Counted from the stretch's first letter, positions 1-12,430 are shown. The stretch is DNA of 64,000 nucleotides from Xestospongia bergquistia (GCA_963965975.1 OZ014414.1:2269501-2333500); one strand, 5' to 3'. The notes: generated from the letters alone by a model not told the origin. A program made the numbers and translations.

Positions 1-2071
1 TCCCAGGGATATCTCTCTGGTTTTCCAGTTTGTTAGTAACTAAATGCCTATAATATAAGCATAAGTTTTGAAGAAATTTAAGCTAGACCGTATATAAGTT
101 ATCAGTTGTCTGTTTATAGACTGTATTATTCTATTATAATAAAGACTGAATTATTTTAGAATGTGGTAATATTCCAACTGAACCCTTAAACACAATCAAC
201 CATACAGAAATATAATTGCTAAATCATTGGTTGCTATAGGTTAACAATTACACTATTGTTTTAATACATTTTTAAAGATAGAAGATAGCATTATTTTTTC
301 TTTAATGTCAATAAATAAAAATAACAATAAGCCTGATTCAGATTCTAATAACACACTCAATAAAAATTATGTTCAAGAGGTAGTAACAGGTTGTAGTAAC
401 CAGTTGAGTTATGATGATCAGGTCCATGCTGCTCACCCTATCATGAAGGATTGAGGTTAGTTTATGATATTGATTATAAAATAATTTTTAAAAAAATATA
501 TTTGTCTTTAATGACAAAGTTACTCAAAAAACAGAAGTTCTTACTAATGAGGCGATTACAGAAGATACAATAGCTTATGCATATCATTTTATTTTTTACG
601 TTTAGAATCCAAATATCAGACATCACTTTCTGGTAACAAAGACGCAGAAATACTTTTAAAATAGATGTAAAGCAACTTTTGGGGAGCTATTACTTTGTCT
701 AAAGCTGAAACTATCCTCCTAGTCTTGACAATTCAAGCTACTTCATTATGTAATATAATTTTTCTCTTGCTTCTGACAAGGAAAGAGAGGGTGAGGAAAT
801 AAACGTGGTTGGTGATGATTGTGTTGAACAACAAAATGTAAATGTGGATGAAATTGATTGTATGGAATATGAAGAAAGTTCCAACATGGAGAAAATGATG
901 ATGATTTGATGGAAGATGATAATCAAGAACAGTGGTCCCATCATATTCACGATGGTTTATTGTTCAAGAAATGTTATAAACAGATATGTGCAATTTTTAA
1001 TGAATTTGCTGTAGTTTCTAGTTTATAATTGCTCATTGTTGATGTCACATCATATATGCTCAAGGTAGTGCTGTCTTTTTTTTGGATTTTCTAAGATCAT
1101 AATATACTTACGTCAATTAAAAACAAATAATTTCTTTCGTAATTCTGGAAATCAAAATTACACATATTATAATTAAAATTACACATATTGTATTTTTTTA
1201 TCATGTAGTAGTAGCTAAGGGTCAGCATCACCACACCACATTTATTGGTTTGTATATTATAAGATAGTACTTCATATGTAACAAAGAGTCTTAATTCTTG
1301 CTACTTGTAATGCTCCAGATATTGATGTTGTTAATGCTCAAAAATCCAATAAAAGAGAACTACCACAAGGTAAGAAACATAACTCTCTCCTTTATAACTA
1401 TTAACTTATTTACTGAGACATAACATAGCTGAAGAGCATTTAATTTAGACTTCTTATTGCACTGTTTGCCTCAAATGTCTTATATACTTAATTAATGCAA
1501 CAATGTATTATGTAGGGATGTCCATACTATCATTCCTATTTTGACTTTGTTTGAGTTGTTTTTACCATCATCTCCACATTAAATGAGTTTTCTAAGCAAT
1601 TTTATATTTACTTTTAGCCAACTAGAAATTGCGTCTACTATAATTATACTTAAATTTAACGACTTGGCGTTTTTACTGAGTTAATTTTGACTCGTGAATA
1701 ACCAAAAGTTGAGCATGTACATCAGCGATTATATTCGTTAAAATTGTAAGTATTAGAAACTAAGATTAGGATTAAGTTATGTAATAAATAATACTAGTAA
1801 CAACATAATCTGGTAACTAACAAAACAAAACAAAATCTCTACACATTGATATTTAATGAATGTCATGATTTATTGACTGTTAGAAATTTAAGACTAAGAT
1901 ACAATCTCAGCTCCTTCACTGGAATATGATAATTACATGACCAGCTTAGTTTCATTATTTTGCTCAGCATTCTTTAATGTAGATTTCTTCAAACTATCTG
2001 ATTTACTTTCTAACAGTGAACAATAGATCAATACCTCCTGTACATATATTCACACATACCATCAAATGTTT
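1..2071. other. AT-rich stretch without a supportable gene
   Basis: I see no gene I can support here. Around 775-909 (+) a short open stretch encodes an acidic peptide of about 44 residues (starts DKEREGEE, then many D and E). It is flanked by stops and may be a relic of a mobile-element or coding exon. The right end borders the last possible exon of the adhesion GPCR on the minus strand. Confidence 0.4.
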
Positions 2072-4357
2072 CTAGATTATATTGTCCATATTTGTTAACA
2101 CCAGGAACTGATTTTTGAGACTTTTTAACATTATTTGATAATGATAATGACATTATTATTACTCACTCGATATACTTTACTAAAAAATTGAGATTTTCTC
2201 TTTTTATTATGCCACCATTTTGAGTATGCCTCTCTTACCTGTGTGTGAGTGTTTGTAATAGCATGTGTGATATTTATTCTCACTAGTAATGATAATCAGA
2301 CTTACATGTTTAGAGAGAGGGACATAAAGTATGAAGATAATAATACCTTGACCAGCAATAAAGACTGTCATTATATATGCAATAAAGAGTAATTTATCTG
2401 TGAAAAAAAGAACATTAGCTAGCCATCCTATACCCATCACTATAGTAAGTGATACAGAAGCTTTTATCCATTGTTTGCTAGACAATTCCTTATTTTTATG
2501 CCTTTTTGTTATCACAATAGCCATGACAAAGAACCCAATATTGACCTGAAAAACAATATTACATTATCAATAATCCATAAATTAATCCATTGAAATTACT
2601 AGAAGTATTAGGACAATGGGTGAAATAAATGACCATATAAATCCACTCTGATAATTTAACCAGCATCTACAAGATTGTATTGTCACTCAATATTTATAAC
2701 TATATAACTCACGCAACCAGTTTTTCATTTTTATATAACAAGTAGTGGGTGTGGTTATTATCAGTACCAACAAGATACCCAATGGGTACTATAATCAACA
2801 GATATACTCCAGGAATACCTAATAATTATCATAGAAATTATACATCAAGGAATATAATTAACAGACCATAACTTAGTAGTGTAAAACCAATTATGTAGCA
2901 TTTAGGATGTGTGACAAAGACCCTAATCAAAGCAATATATAAGACCACACCCTCCATTAGCATCCACATAAATGTCACTAGAAACATATACTGCAGTACT
3001 ACAGCTATTGCTGAACATACAAACTAAATCACACACAATATTAATAACCACATGATTATCACATGACCACATACCCAATACTTGGTTTGTTCAATACCCA
3101 CTACAAATAGAAGTTGTGCTGTCAATAAACTACTACATAACATAACATGAATATAGTTCCTTATATTCCACAGTGATCTACAGATGTGTATATATCATTA
3201 TTGATATAATATTTTATGTGTACATGTAAATATCTCTTACCTCATACAAACATAAGTCAATATTGTCAGGGACATGCAAATTACAGATAAAGGTATTAAT
3301 ACAAATCCTATAGTTTTAAGGATCTCATAATTTTCGTCACTGACCTATAAAATGAACAGTTATATACACAGACAAACAGACGGAGACTGACATACTGGTA
3401 CTCCTGGACTAAGTAGAATAGCAAAGTGTGTTAGATGATCACATTGACATATTACTGTTGAATCATCTTGACTAATAAGACCACACCCATTAGTGTGCCA
3501 TTTACCACTTGGTAATGTTATATGAGATCTAATAGGAAAATTATACACTCAATATATTACTGATAGCATTATGTACAATTCAAACTTCCAATATACACAA
3601 GATAAATTATCAGTATTTGATATCTGTGAGCATGGAGAAGATATAACATTGCTATGACATTTATTGACTGTTACCTGTTGATTGGACAGGTTAAACACAA
3701 TATTAACAGGTGTGGTCAGATCCGTTATAGAGCAGTCTGTACAATTAGTAGAAGAGAGAACTGGAGATATGAGAGATTGGTTAGGATGATGAGGAAGTAA
3801 CCATCTTGATAAGTTTTGGTAGTAAAATGAAGCTATTTTAACTGGTAAATTATCAAATATATCATGAGACAATGTAATAGAATTATTATTAACAGATATT
3901 GCTTGAATTGGACCAGTCACAGTTCTAATCTCTTTAACAGTAAATGCTACACATCCAAACGAGAGAGGGAGAGAAAGAGAGTCATAAAGTATAAATATAA
4001 TTTGTATATATGTACGTATGTATACATAATAAACACATATACATAATATTCATACCAATAGTGTTTCCAATTGTCTGTATTCCAGTAATATTAAAGAGAT
4101 TTAGAGCAAATATATCTAATATTAGGAGGAGTTGACTACCAATAGATCGCCTTGTATCCTAAAATTATAAATTATTGAATTATCAGTAATTTGATTGTCA
4201 TAATATTGTACATACTGCATCTGAAGGAATCGTCTTGCTAGTCAGTATATTATTAATGACTTCTTTACAAAACTACATAAAAAGTTAATTTTAAAGGTAT
4301 ATATACATGGATATATATCTATATATATACATATATAAGTAGATAGATATGTATATA

Positions 4358-4399
<42 letters not shown>

Positions 4400-6140
4400 A
4401 TATTAAAAAGAGGTTGTGGTGACTGGTTTAACTGGTTATTAACAATAGTAGACAATAAGAAAATGGTTTGATCAACTGTTATATCTTCATTGTTATGACT
4501 TAATAATTCCAAAGCTGTTAGAGGAGAAGTACTGATCTGTGTGCATGTAGGTATGTGTATGTGGGGGAGAGAGAGAGAAATGATACCACAGATTATATTA
4601 CTGTTATACTTTTGATAATACAGCATTAAAATGTTCACTAGTAAAACAATAAATAATATCATCCCATTTTCCATTTTGTTTACAATGTCTGGTACCTATA
4701 AAGGGAACTTTTATATGAGGAGATTAAAACTTAATATTTACCATTAACAGTTCCTCTGTAACAGTAGAAACCAGTAACATTGTGACCTGATAGGGTTTGT
4801 GGCCATATACTATTAGCAGGACAATTTGAGGGTTTGGGGTTTGTTGTGAATATTGCATCAGTGTTAGTCAGACTGGTTATACTTGATACAAGAGGTATGA
4901 TACCAATTAGAGAGGTCATCCTAGGAGTGTTTGTTTGATTATAACTTACATCAGTACTAGTTTGATTGGTTAAACTTGTTTTAGTAGGTGTAACATTATT
5001 AGGAATATTTAGACTTGGACTGCTTGTTTCAGGAGATGTTGCAATTGTATATGTCATACTAGTCAACGATTCAATACTAGTCAAACCAGTTATACCAGTT
5101 TTAGTGGGTGTAATACTGGTCAGAGCAATTGTACTAAATGCTACTAGAGTTTTGATCATAACAGTCATTACAGCCATACTGGTTGTACTAGTCATCAATT
5201 GAATACTTGTCAAACTAGTTATAGTAATTGTTGTTGGTGTGATACTGCTTGTTACAAGATTCATGTTAGGACTGCTAGATGATACTAAAGTACTAATCAA
5301 AACAGTCATACTTGTTTTAGCAGATTCAATACTAGTTATTAAACTGGTCATACTTTCTTCAAAGAGTGCAACACTTGTCTGAACATTCATCTTAAAGCTA
5401 CTTGCTTTATAAAATATTAAATCAATACTTGTATCAGTGAATTCACTATTAGTCAAACTTGTTGTACTTGTTTCACTAGATGTAAGTTGAGTCAAAACAG
5501 TTTCACTGGATTCATGACCAGTGGATTTTGTTACAACTGGTGTTGTGATAGAATTTGTACAAGACTCTTGACCATTTGCATTAGCAGACACTGAGGTACA
5601 TGAATAATGGTTACCATGAGAGTTATTGATAGTAAATTCTAAAGACTTAGGCATACATGTATTGTTACTTCCAGAACAGAGTTGATAGTCTCCATCACAG
5701 TTTGTGAAAATATCAGTTTTTGGACATTCTATGTCGAAGTCTGAATGTATTTCTCTTCTTACAAGTTTCACTGTCACGTACTTTACTGACCAGATATTAT
5801 TATTTCTTTGTGTAGAGTTTAGGAGAGAATTGTTTAAAGTAAATGATACATATGAACCAATAGTCAATGAGATACTATAGTATTCACCTAAAAAGAAGAT
5901 TTAAAAGTGTCTATGTATTATATATATCACGTACCATGGAGAGAAGTCTCATTTGAAAAATTAAACAAGTAAAGTTCATTTAATTTTCTAGTACAGTTTC
6001 CTTGTAGATCAAGTCTTAGTTTTCTAAAGAGAGGCAATCATACAATAGTACTAGTAATATATAATGAGTTACATTTCATCATCTCTATATACAGTTGACA
6101 GATAAAGAGAAAAAAGACAGAAACACACAGCAGAATTCAT
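2072..6140 (-). CDS. Adhesion G-protein-coupled receptor, multi-exon, near complete
   Basis: Cell-surface receptor with an N-terminal stalk, a self-cleaving GAIN/GPS region and seven membrane helices. Exons on the minus strand whose phases all join: 6140-6073, 6023-5935, 5887-4742, 4695-4610, 4536-4399, 4272-4216, 4158-4056, 3946-3577, 3528-3396, 3344-3241, 3177-3075, 3023-2867, 2818-2713, 2666-2600, 2545-2306. They total 989 codons. A last exon 2107-2072 would add 11 residues; otherwise translation runs on to a stop at 2207. The ATG at 6140 opens a signal peptide (MNSAVCFCLFSLYLS). A Ser/Thr-rich mucin-like stalk fills 4850-5550. An HRM-like Cys/Trp segment (WPQTLSGHN, then CKQNGKWDD) spans exons 3-4. 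The GPS has W, GC and CQCDHLTHFAIL, with HL/T as the expected cleavage point. Helices follow with WMLMEG (TM3) and CWL (ECL2). The family call is firm; the ligand is unknown and the 3' end is uncertain. Confidence 0.88.
4362..4398. repeat. (TA)n microsatellite in a receptor intron
   Basis: A run of about 18 TA dinucleotides lies immediately downstream of the donor that ends the GPCR exon 4536-4399 on the minus strand. Confidence 0.9.
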
Positions 6141-6687
6141 AACAGTTCACAAACTATGAGTATGGATAATATGTGATATGATATCTACTTATATTTCATT
6201 TGAAGTTAGTTTGTGTAGTAACTAAGCATGACAAACATTTGTAACATTAGACAGATGTCCAGAAGTATATTGTATAGTAACTTGGCACAAAACAATATTA
6301 TGCTGAGGTGGACCTTATAAGAATGTGCTCATGGTGAATTATCTTATGTAACTTCAACTCCCTTAAATAGTATAATATTTCAAAATAGTATAATATTTCA
6401 AAATAGTTTACATATCATGAATTCAACTGGCAAGTCAAGACCATAAAATTGTAATGGTGTCATATCATGTCCTTTACTAAAAATAAAGAATCATTAGCAA
6501 AGTAGAAGCGTAGGATATGTACATAAAGAAAACAAACTGTTAGCTCCTAGTGTACATGTACATGTACATATCGCTATATGCATTAGATCAAAATGGCTGC
6601 AATACAAATGTTGTCAGATAAGACCATCTTTGCTAATAACTATACTGTGTGTAGATCAAAACAGTGATACATGTATAATTATATCAT
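6141..6687. other. Intergenic, no gene seen
   Basis: This is presumably the promoter side of the minus-strand GPCR. A 20-bp unit (AATAGTATAATATTTCAAAA) is repeated around 6366-6405. A TGTACATGTACATGTACATA stretch lies near 6551. Nothing else is supportable. Confidence 0.4.
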
Positions 6688-6945
6688 TTACTGAAAAAAA
6701 TAATAGGGATTATAATAATAACTTAAGGTACACATGTATAGGGAGCCATTTATTCTAGTTGACCTAAAGTTCAGTATAGTATGAACTATAGGATTAGTTA
6801 TGAGATGATAATGACTACCACTCTCTATGACTTTGCCATCTGAGAGAACAAAGATTTCATCAGCAACAATAACAGTAGAGAGTCTATGAGCAATGAATAT
6901 AGAAGTTTTCCCTTGTGTCATTCTTCTTACAGCATTTAATATGTG
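6688..6945 (-). pseudogene. Orphan last exon of an ABCB7/ATM1-like ABC transporter
   Basis: The reading frame begins right after a splice acceptor (TTTCTATAG at 6946-6954, minus sense) and runs 85 codons to a stop at 6688. It carries the switch-histidine (H-loop) region of an ABC ATPase (TSIFIAHRLSTV), then ADEIFVLSDGKVIESGSH. That pattern is closest to mitochondrial ABCB7/ATM1 half-transporters, which export a sulfur compound needed for cytosolic Fe-S cluster assembly. Walker A, the signature motif, Walker B and all membrane helices are absent. About 30 bp upstream the sequence switches to the 5' flank of the fibrinogen-like gene, which is itself duplicated near 9.9 kb. I therefore infer an exon cut off by a duplication breakpoint. 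A host gene with a giant intron is possible but less likely. Confidence 0.7.
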
Positions 6946-7057
6946 CTATAGAAATTTTATCATTTTATTATTGTGACACACTAGTGTATATAGTACTAGT
7001 TTAGGCAATATATAGTGCATTTTTAAGCATAACACATTTTAGGAAACTCTGGGTTTA

Positions 7058-8131
7058 ATGTTGTTATTAATAATTATGCTGATTTTCTTTCAGTTTCTCT
7101 TTTTCAGTCTTCTACTAGATGTCAGTTATGTCTCTTCAATTTGTATGGCTGACTGTAATAGTCTACTTAGTCAACGTCCTCCCTCACTCTATGAACAATA
7201 CTGTTGTAATACAGACAACAGTGGAAAAGCAATCAAGCTAAGTGAAAATAACAGGATTAAAATCATATTGTGTCCAAACTATCTCCCAACATCTTGTCAA
7301 AAGTTCATTAGATCTCTAAATAATTGTTCAGAAATCTTTGGAATGAATGCTTCAGCTGTATCAGGATATTATGTCATCAAAGGATCATCTGTTTATTGTG
7401 ATATAGTGGATTACATCAATGGATTTAATTTTAGTGACTGCTATGAAATATTTGAAAACAGAAGTTCAGCTCCTTCAGGTTACTACAAAATACAATCTCC
7501 TAATGGTTCTCTTATATCAGTCTATTGTGATATGGAGGGGAGTAACTGTGATGGTAAGGGAGGTTGGATGAGAGTGGCTTACCTCAACATGAGTGAACCG
7601 AATGCTATATGTCCTCCTGGTGTAAGACAACGACAATATAATAATATTGATCATCATGTGTGTGGTCTTTCAGATGCACTTACTCATGCTTTCTTTTCTA
7701 CTCAAGGAATCTATTACAATAAGGTGTGTGGTCAACTAAGAGGGTACCAATATCAAGCTCCTGATGTATTTGGCCTCAATGGAATTAACAATAACAACAT
7801 TGACTCCTGTTATGTTGATGGTATTTCTATTACATATGGTAGTAGTCCACGTAAACATATTTGGACATATGCATGTGGAATAACTTCTGATAATGTACCT
7901 TATCCAAGCCTTTCTTGTCTATGTGATAGTAATAATACTGAAGCACCTAAAACTAAACCAAACTTTATTGGAGATGACTATTATTGTGAATCAGGTATTC
8001 CTCCTTATGATACAGAAAGATGGCCACATGTTTTATATGTCAATGACCCATTATGGGATGGACAACAATGTAATGGAAATGAAGGACCATGTTGTACCAA
8101 CCCTAAATGCCATGGTTATGAAGACTCTTAA
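7058..8131 (+). CDS. Secreted fibrinogen-like domain protein
   Basis: A 357-residue open frame. It starts with a hydrophobic signal peptide (LLLIIMLIFFQFLFFSLLL) and then a Cys-rich stretch (YEQYCCNTDNSGK). Two segments resemble the start of a fibrinogen C-terminal domain (SGYYVIKGSSVYCD and SGYYKIQSPNGS...VYCDMEG). After GGWMRVAYLNM comes a Cys-rich module (VCGQLRGYQY, ITYGSSPRKHIWTYA, YYCESG, CCTNPKCHG). This arrangement recurs in secreted proteins of sponges and cnidarians, and I infer a lectin-like extracellular role. A pyrimidine tract with CAG (TTTTCTTTCAG at 7082-7092) near the start could be a splice acceptor, so the true N-terminus may lie in an upstream exon. The same acceptor-like site is kept in the partial copy at 9.98 kb. 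Confidence 0.75.
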   Translation: MLLLIIMLIFFQFLFFSLLLDVSYVSSICMADCNSLLSQRPPSLYEQYCCNTDNSGKAIKLSENNRIKIILCPNYLPTSCQKFIRSLNNCSEIFGMNASAVSGYYVIKGSSVYCDIVDYINGFNFSDCYEIFENRSSAPSGYYKIQSPNGSLISVYCDMEGSNCDGKGGWMRVAYLNMSEPNAICPPGVRQRQYNNIDHHVCGLSDALTHAFFSTQGIYYNKVCGQLRGYQYQAPDVFGLNGINNNNIDSCYVDGISITYGSSPRKHIWTYACGITSDNVPYPSLSCLCDSNNTEAPKTKPNFIGDDYYCESGIPPYDTERWPHVLYVNDPLWDGQQCNGNEGPCCTNPKCHGYEDS

Positions 8132-8344
8132 TGAAACTACTACTGAAAATATTGAACTAACTAAAGGATGTGTGGAAATGAAGGTTATCCCGATGAAGAT
8201 ATTCCTTTGGATATCATTGAGCTTTACATTAAATAATTGTTTTACTTTTGTGATTAAAATGTTTATACATGCACTTATAGTTACATAAATATATAGAGTG
8301 TATTTGTTGTTAATATTTGCCAATGACCTGATTAAACAATTTGG

Positions 8345-9088
8345 ACTTAAAGTCATCAATGGATCATCTGTTTACTGTAACATAGTGGATTACATCAATA
8401 GACTTTCAGTGATTGCTATGAAATATTTCAAAAAGGATGATCAGGTTATTACAAAATACAAGCTCCTAACATGAGTAAACCTAATGCTTCTTGTCCTACT
8501 GGACATATACAGCAGCAACATATCAACTTTAGTATAATTTGGTGGTAGAGCAAATCCTTCTTCAGGAGGATGTAACTCTGTATTACTCCACATTGGGTTT
8601 TAACATCACAAGTGTATATGGACAAGTGAGGGGATATAAGTTTGGATCAACTGATCCATTTGATATATAGTTCTAATACAATAGACTCACCATATGTTCA
8701 TAGAGTATCAATAACTTATGGTAATAATCCTAAAAAGCATTTATGGACATACGCAGCTGGTACATTTGAAAATAAATCAGTATGTTATAACTGTTCATGT
8801 AATACAGGCTACAGTTTTGATTATTATCCTCCCTCGTTTGTTGGCAATCATTATTATTGTGAGTCTGGCAATAATCAATCTTACTATGAAGAAAAACTCT
8901 ATCCTGATGATTTTTTCTGGGTTGAAGAGAACTGTAATGAACTAGAAGTACCTTGTTGTACAAATAGAAAAATGCCATGGTTTTATAATGTGCCAACTTC
9001 TGATGACATTAAGCTGAGGGTATGTAGTAATCTTGTTTTACAAAACGAAGGCACCCCATTTGACATCATTGAATTATACATTAAATGA
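8345..9088 (+). pseudogene. Broken second copy of the fibrinogen-like gene
   Basis: This is a tandem copy lacking the N-terminal third. It opens with text matching 7370-7440 (GGATCATCTGTTTACTGTAA), then loses frame repeatedly around 8400-8640. From 8642 a 148-residue frame is open, with VSITYGNNPKKHLWTYA, NHYYCESG and VPCCTNRKMPW matching the intact copy. It ends with a longer tail than the intact copy. Interruptions in the first half make a full product unlikely. The last part could still serve as an exon. Confidence 0.75.
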
Positions 9089-9356
9089 ACATGTTATGTT
9101 TTTATTTTTTAAATTATGTTCATTGCAAATTACTTCTTGAGAATGTGTTGTTTAGTAGCAATTCCGTATTCAAGTACAAAGTTTATTCAAAAACATAATC
9201 TCATGTTTTTTTCAATTTGCAACATTGTCTTAATACTCTTAAGTAGTATCTCTATCAATTTATCTTACTAATTACTATGAAACTACACAGTTGATAGCTT
9301 CTCCGGTATGTATGTTTACTTAGTAACAGCCTACATTCACAAGCCCATCATACATT

Positions 9357-9830
9357 TCATCTGAAAAATGGAAAGAAAGCAGAACTGTTATTGGTCTTAG
9401 TATTTGCTACATGGATGTCATCAGTATTTAGGAATGTAGCAATAAATGATATACTCTCATTGATATCATTAAACTTTAATTTATATAATTGTTTTCCTGT
9501 TGTGGTTAGAAAGTACACATTTGTTACATTAGTAAATATATAGACAATTTTTTTTAATATTTTCCATTGATCCATTGAAAGAGTTGGACTTACACAGCAA
9601 CATAATTATTCAAATATCAAATTATTTTAGTATCAATGTCAATCAATATTCATCTCTAGGAGGATGGATATAACATCAAATGTTAAGCAAGCTTTAGTTT
9701 TAACCTCAAAAACTTATGTGGATAAGTGAGGATCAACTGATTTATTGCTTGCTCTTACTATACAACAGACTCACCACATGTTCATGGAATATCAACAAAT
9801 GTATATAGAAAATTAACTCATTCCATAGTA
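9357..9830 (+). pseudogene. Heavily decayed fibrinogen-like fragments
   Basis: Short stretches resemble the two copies to the left. Around 9456-9500 there is a likeness to the 3' end of the first copy (ATATCATT...TTTAATT...AATTGTTTT). Around 9660-9795 there are matches to 8565-8710 (AGGAGGAT, GGATCAACTGAT, ACTCACCA.ATGTTCAT). No frame longer than a few codons survives in the sense direction. Confidence 0.5.
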
Positions 9831-9884
9831 AGAGTAATTATATCACTTTCTTTTCATGTGTGTACAGTAACACATCAGTATTAA

Positions 9885-10372
9885 CACACACTAGTGTATA
9901 TAGTACTAGTTTAGGCAATATATAGTGTATTTTTAAGCATAACACATTTTAGGAAACTCTGAGTTTAATGCTGTTCAATTATGATTTCCTTTCAGTTTCT
10001 CTTTTTCAGTCTTCTACCAAATGTGAGTTATGTCTCTTCAATTTGTATGGCTGACTGTAATAGTCTACTTAGTCAATGTCCTCCCTCACTCTATGAACAA
10101 TACTGTTGTAATACAGACAACAGTGGAAAAACAATCAAGTTAAGTGAAAATAAAGGATTAAAATCATATTTTGTCCAAACTATCTCCCAACATCTTGTCA
10201 AAAGTTTGTTAGATCACTAAATATTTGTTCAGAAATCTTTGGTATGAATGCTTCAGCTATCAGGATACTATGTTATTGGAGGATTGTCTGTTTATTGTGA
10301 CATATTGGATTACATCAATGGACTTAATTTCAATGATTGTTATGAAATATTTCAAAACAGAAGTTAGCATTA
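9885..10372 (+). pseudogene. 5' duplicate of the fibrinogen-like gene
   Basis: It copies 6975-7480, including the 5' flank (CACTAGTGTATATAGTACTA) and the signal-peptide exon. The frame from 9981 (MISFQFLFFSLLPNVSYVSS) holds to 10220 and is then lost by small deletions. The copy stops after the segment equivalent to CYEIFENRS. Confidence 0.75.
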
Positions 10373-11566
10373 GTACAATGTGGTCCTTTAGTTTTCAAAC
10401 ATAAATGGTCCATTGCAAAAGAAGCACATTACTCAGGTTAGTAGAGTAAACATATACACACTGTTAAATTGGATTGGTTATGTTAACAAATTAATTGCCA
10501 TTTAGGTTGAATGATTATCTACAAAATCCATTAAAACATTAACAATATACACTATTTAGATTACTATATAACAATTGACTAGTCAAATGACTGCATGTGT
10601 GTGGGATAAATTCCACAGTGATAACCCTCACACTTACTGCTATTAAGTTATTCAACTATTACCTTTACTTACAAGAGGTATGATAATACTAAGTTTTAAT
10701 AGACCTATTAATTCTACATATATCCTGTAATGCTTCATTTTGTTGTGACACAATACCAGCCAAGAAGGACCCCACTTTAAAGATGTACTGTGACATCTCT
10801 GTTTGTTTTTGTTTTCACGGCTTCTTATCTAGTGACAATCTAAAATAAATCAAAGACTAAGAGAGACAGATGAAAAGCCAGGCACCTGTAATTCCCTTAG
10901 TTTGGATAATGCAGTCGTTTTCAGGGTCTTTTATACTTGAAACATCTTCAAAATTAACGATGTTGGCGTTTCGCCCTTCAGTCAGCTGTTCCGCCTACTT
11001 AATTATGCACAAAGCACCGCCTACAATAGGTTCATTACAAGAGGACTAACTTATCTAGATTACTACTCTCAAAGACGCTTTGGTGAGTTACATTACTTTA
11101 TAAATTAATGATAAGTAGACCTCGCGTCTTTATAGTGAAGTTGTTTTACTGTTGGGTTAAATTTGCTTAGCATATGACTTAGCTGGTTAATGGAATTGAT
11201 TGTACCTATTATGAGACATGTTGAAGATAATGCATGATGGCTATCATTGTCTGTATACTTTGCTACTTTAAGTATGATGTATCAGGCAGTATGAATTTTA
11301 ATATTCTATGATATGTGCTAGCCACAGTTAACATATAACTAAATACTAGTTTCGCGTAGCCAAGCCCTCCCTCTCGGGAAGGGTCTGGTCAACTGTAAGT
11401 ATAGCTCTCGTTCAGAGAACTACGAGAAATCCAATAGTCGATAAGTGGTGTTATGAGGTAGGAGGGCAAACACCACTTTGACTCAACAGAAGCCAGACAT
11501 GGAAGCAGTTCTCTCAAGCTTTTCATTACCTTTCATTTTAACTTAGTTCAGCAGGCTCCTGTGTTC
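10373..11566. other. Intergenic, with a fold-back motif near 11.35 kb
   Basis: No coding region is supportable. Around 10960-11050 the base composition is less AT-rich. At 11350-11390 an imperfect inverted motif (AGCCAAGCCCTCC, then AAGGGTCTGG) resembles the end of a dispersed repeat, but its partner was not found. Confidence 0.35.
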
Positions 11567-12038
11567 TGCCCTATGCAAAGCGCCATGAGGTTTACAAATA
11601 ACCAATGCTTTCATCAGTTGAGTTGTAATAAGTTATAACTTCGAAACTGTAATGAATAATCGAGATGCTGTAATTCAAGCTGCTGCTACTAGACTAGGAG
11701 TTACACTTAAGATAAAGCAACTTGAAGCAATAATGGCTTTCATCTCAGGGAGTAATGTGTCTGTGACTCTTCCGACAGGTTATGACAAGTCCTTGATCTT
11801 TGGCCTTCTACCATGGATCTGCTTTTGAACCATAATTTTTTTCTTTTCACTTTACTTCTTCTTTGACTGACATTACTTTTACACAAGAGACACTGTTCAA
11901 ACATTATACTAGCCATAATTGGAATAGAGTACAAATTAACCAACTGCTATTGAAAAGGGAATGATAAGGACAGAAATGGGACTACAAAGGAGCCTACTGC
12001 GTTATACCAGTAAACTTCATGCCACTTTGCATAGGGCA
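11567..12038. mobile_element. 472-bp unit with 29-bp inverted ends carrying a RecQ-like fragment
   Basis: The left end 11567-11595 begins TGCCCTATGCAAAG. The right end 12010-12038 is its inverted copy, with 26 of 29 bases matching. Between them lies the start of a RecQ-type helicase reading frame. This could be a short internally deleted element, or a helicase fragment captured between inverted repeats. No clear target-site duplication is visible. Confidence 0.6.
11652..11828 (+). pseudogene. RecQ-type helicase N-terminal fragment
   Basis: A 58-codon frame starts at an ATG. Residues 18-54 fit the Q-motif/motif I region of RecQ-like helicases: LKIKQLEAIMAFISGSNV, then SVTLPTGYDKSLIFGLLP. The Walker A would read TGYGKS in the family; here the second glycine is aspartate (TGYDKS), which should abolish ATP binding. 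A stop follows directly. Related helicase frames are often amplified in sponge and cnidarian genomes, so I read this as a dead fragment. Confidence 0.65.
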
Positions 12039-12430
12039 TATTTCTTGTTGTATAGTTGCTATATTCATACATACCCTAATTCCAAGCTTGTTAGCCTCTA
12101 TACAATTCCATTATCCATCTAGCCATCATTTATATTGACCAGTGATAAGAAATTTCCTTAATAAATTTCTTGACTGTTTTTGCTTATCATATATATAACC
12201 TTTATTATCATTTATTTCATTCATTTCAATGTAATTCACCACAATACAATTATAACTTTTGTTAATAAGTCTAACAATGAACATAAGCAAATGTATACTT
12301 CTTTATAAACTTGAATGTATATGGCATGGAATAAAAATTTATCCTTGCTTTAATTGGAATTTATATGATGCCTAAATTAGATAATAATTATGTTGTTTTT
12401 TCTTGCATTATAGCTACATAGTCTGAAGAC
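12039..12430. other. 5' flank of the ankyrin gene
   Basis: AT-rich, with no coding signal. It probably holds the promoter and 5' UTR of the gene starting at 12431. No clear TATA box or motif cluster is seen. Confidence 0.4.

Noticed and set aside
4966-5202. 78-residue open frame on the plus strand
   Set aside because: It is the antisense shadow of the Ser/Thr-rich GPCR exon; its Val/Leu richness comes from reading Ser/Thr/Asn codons backwards.
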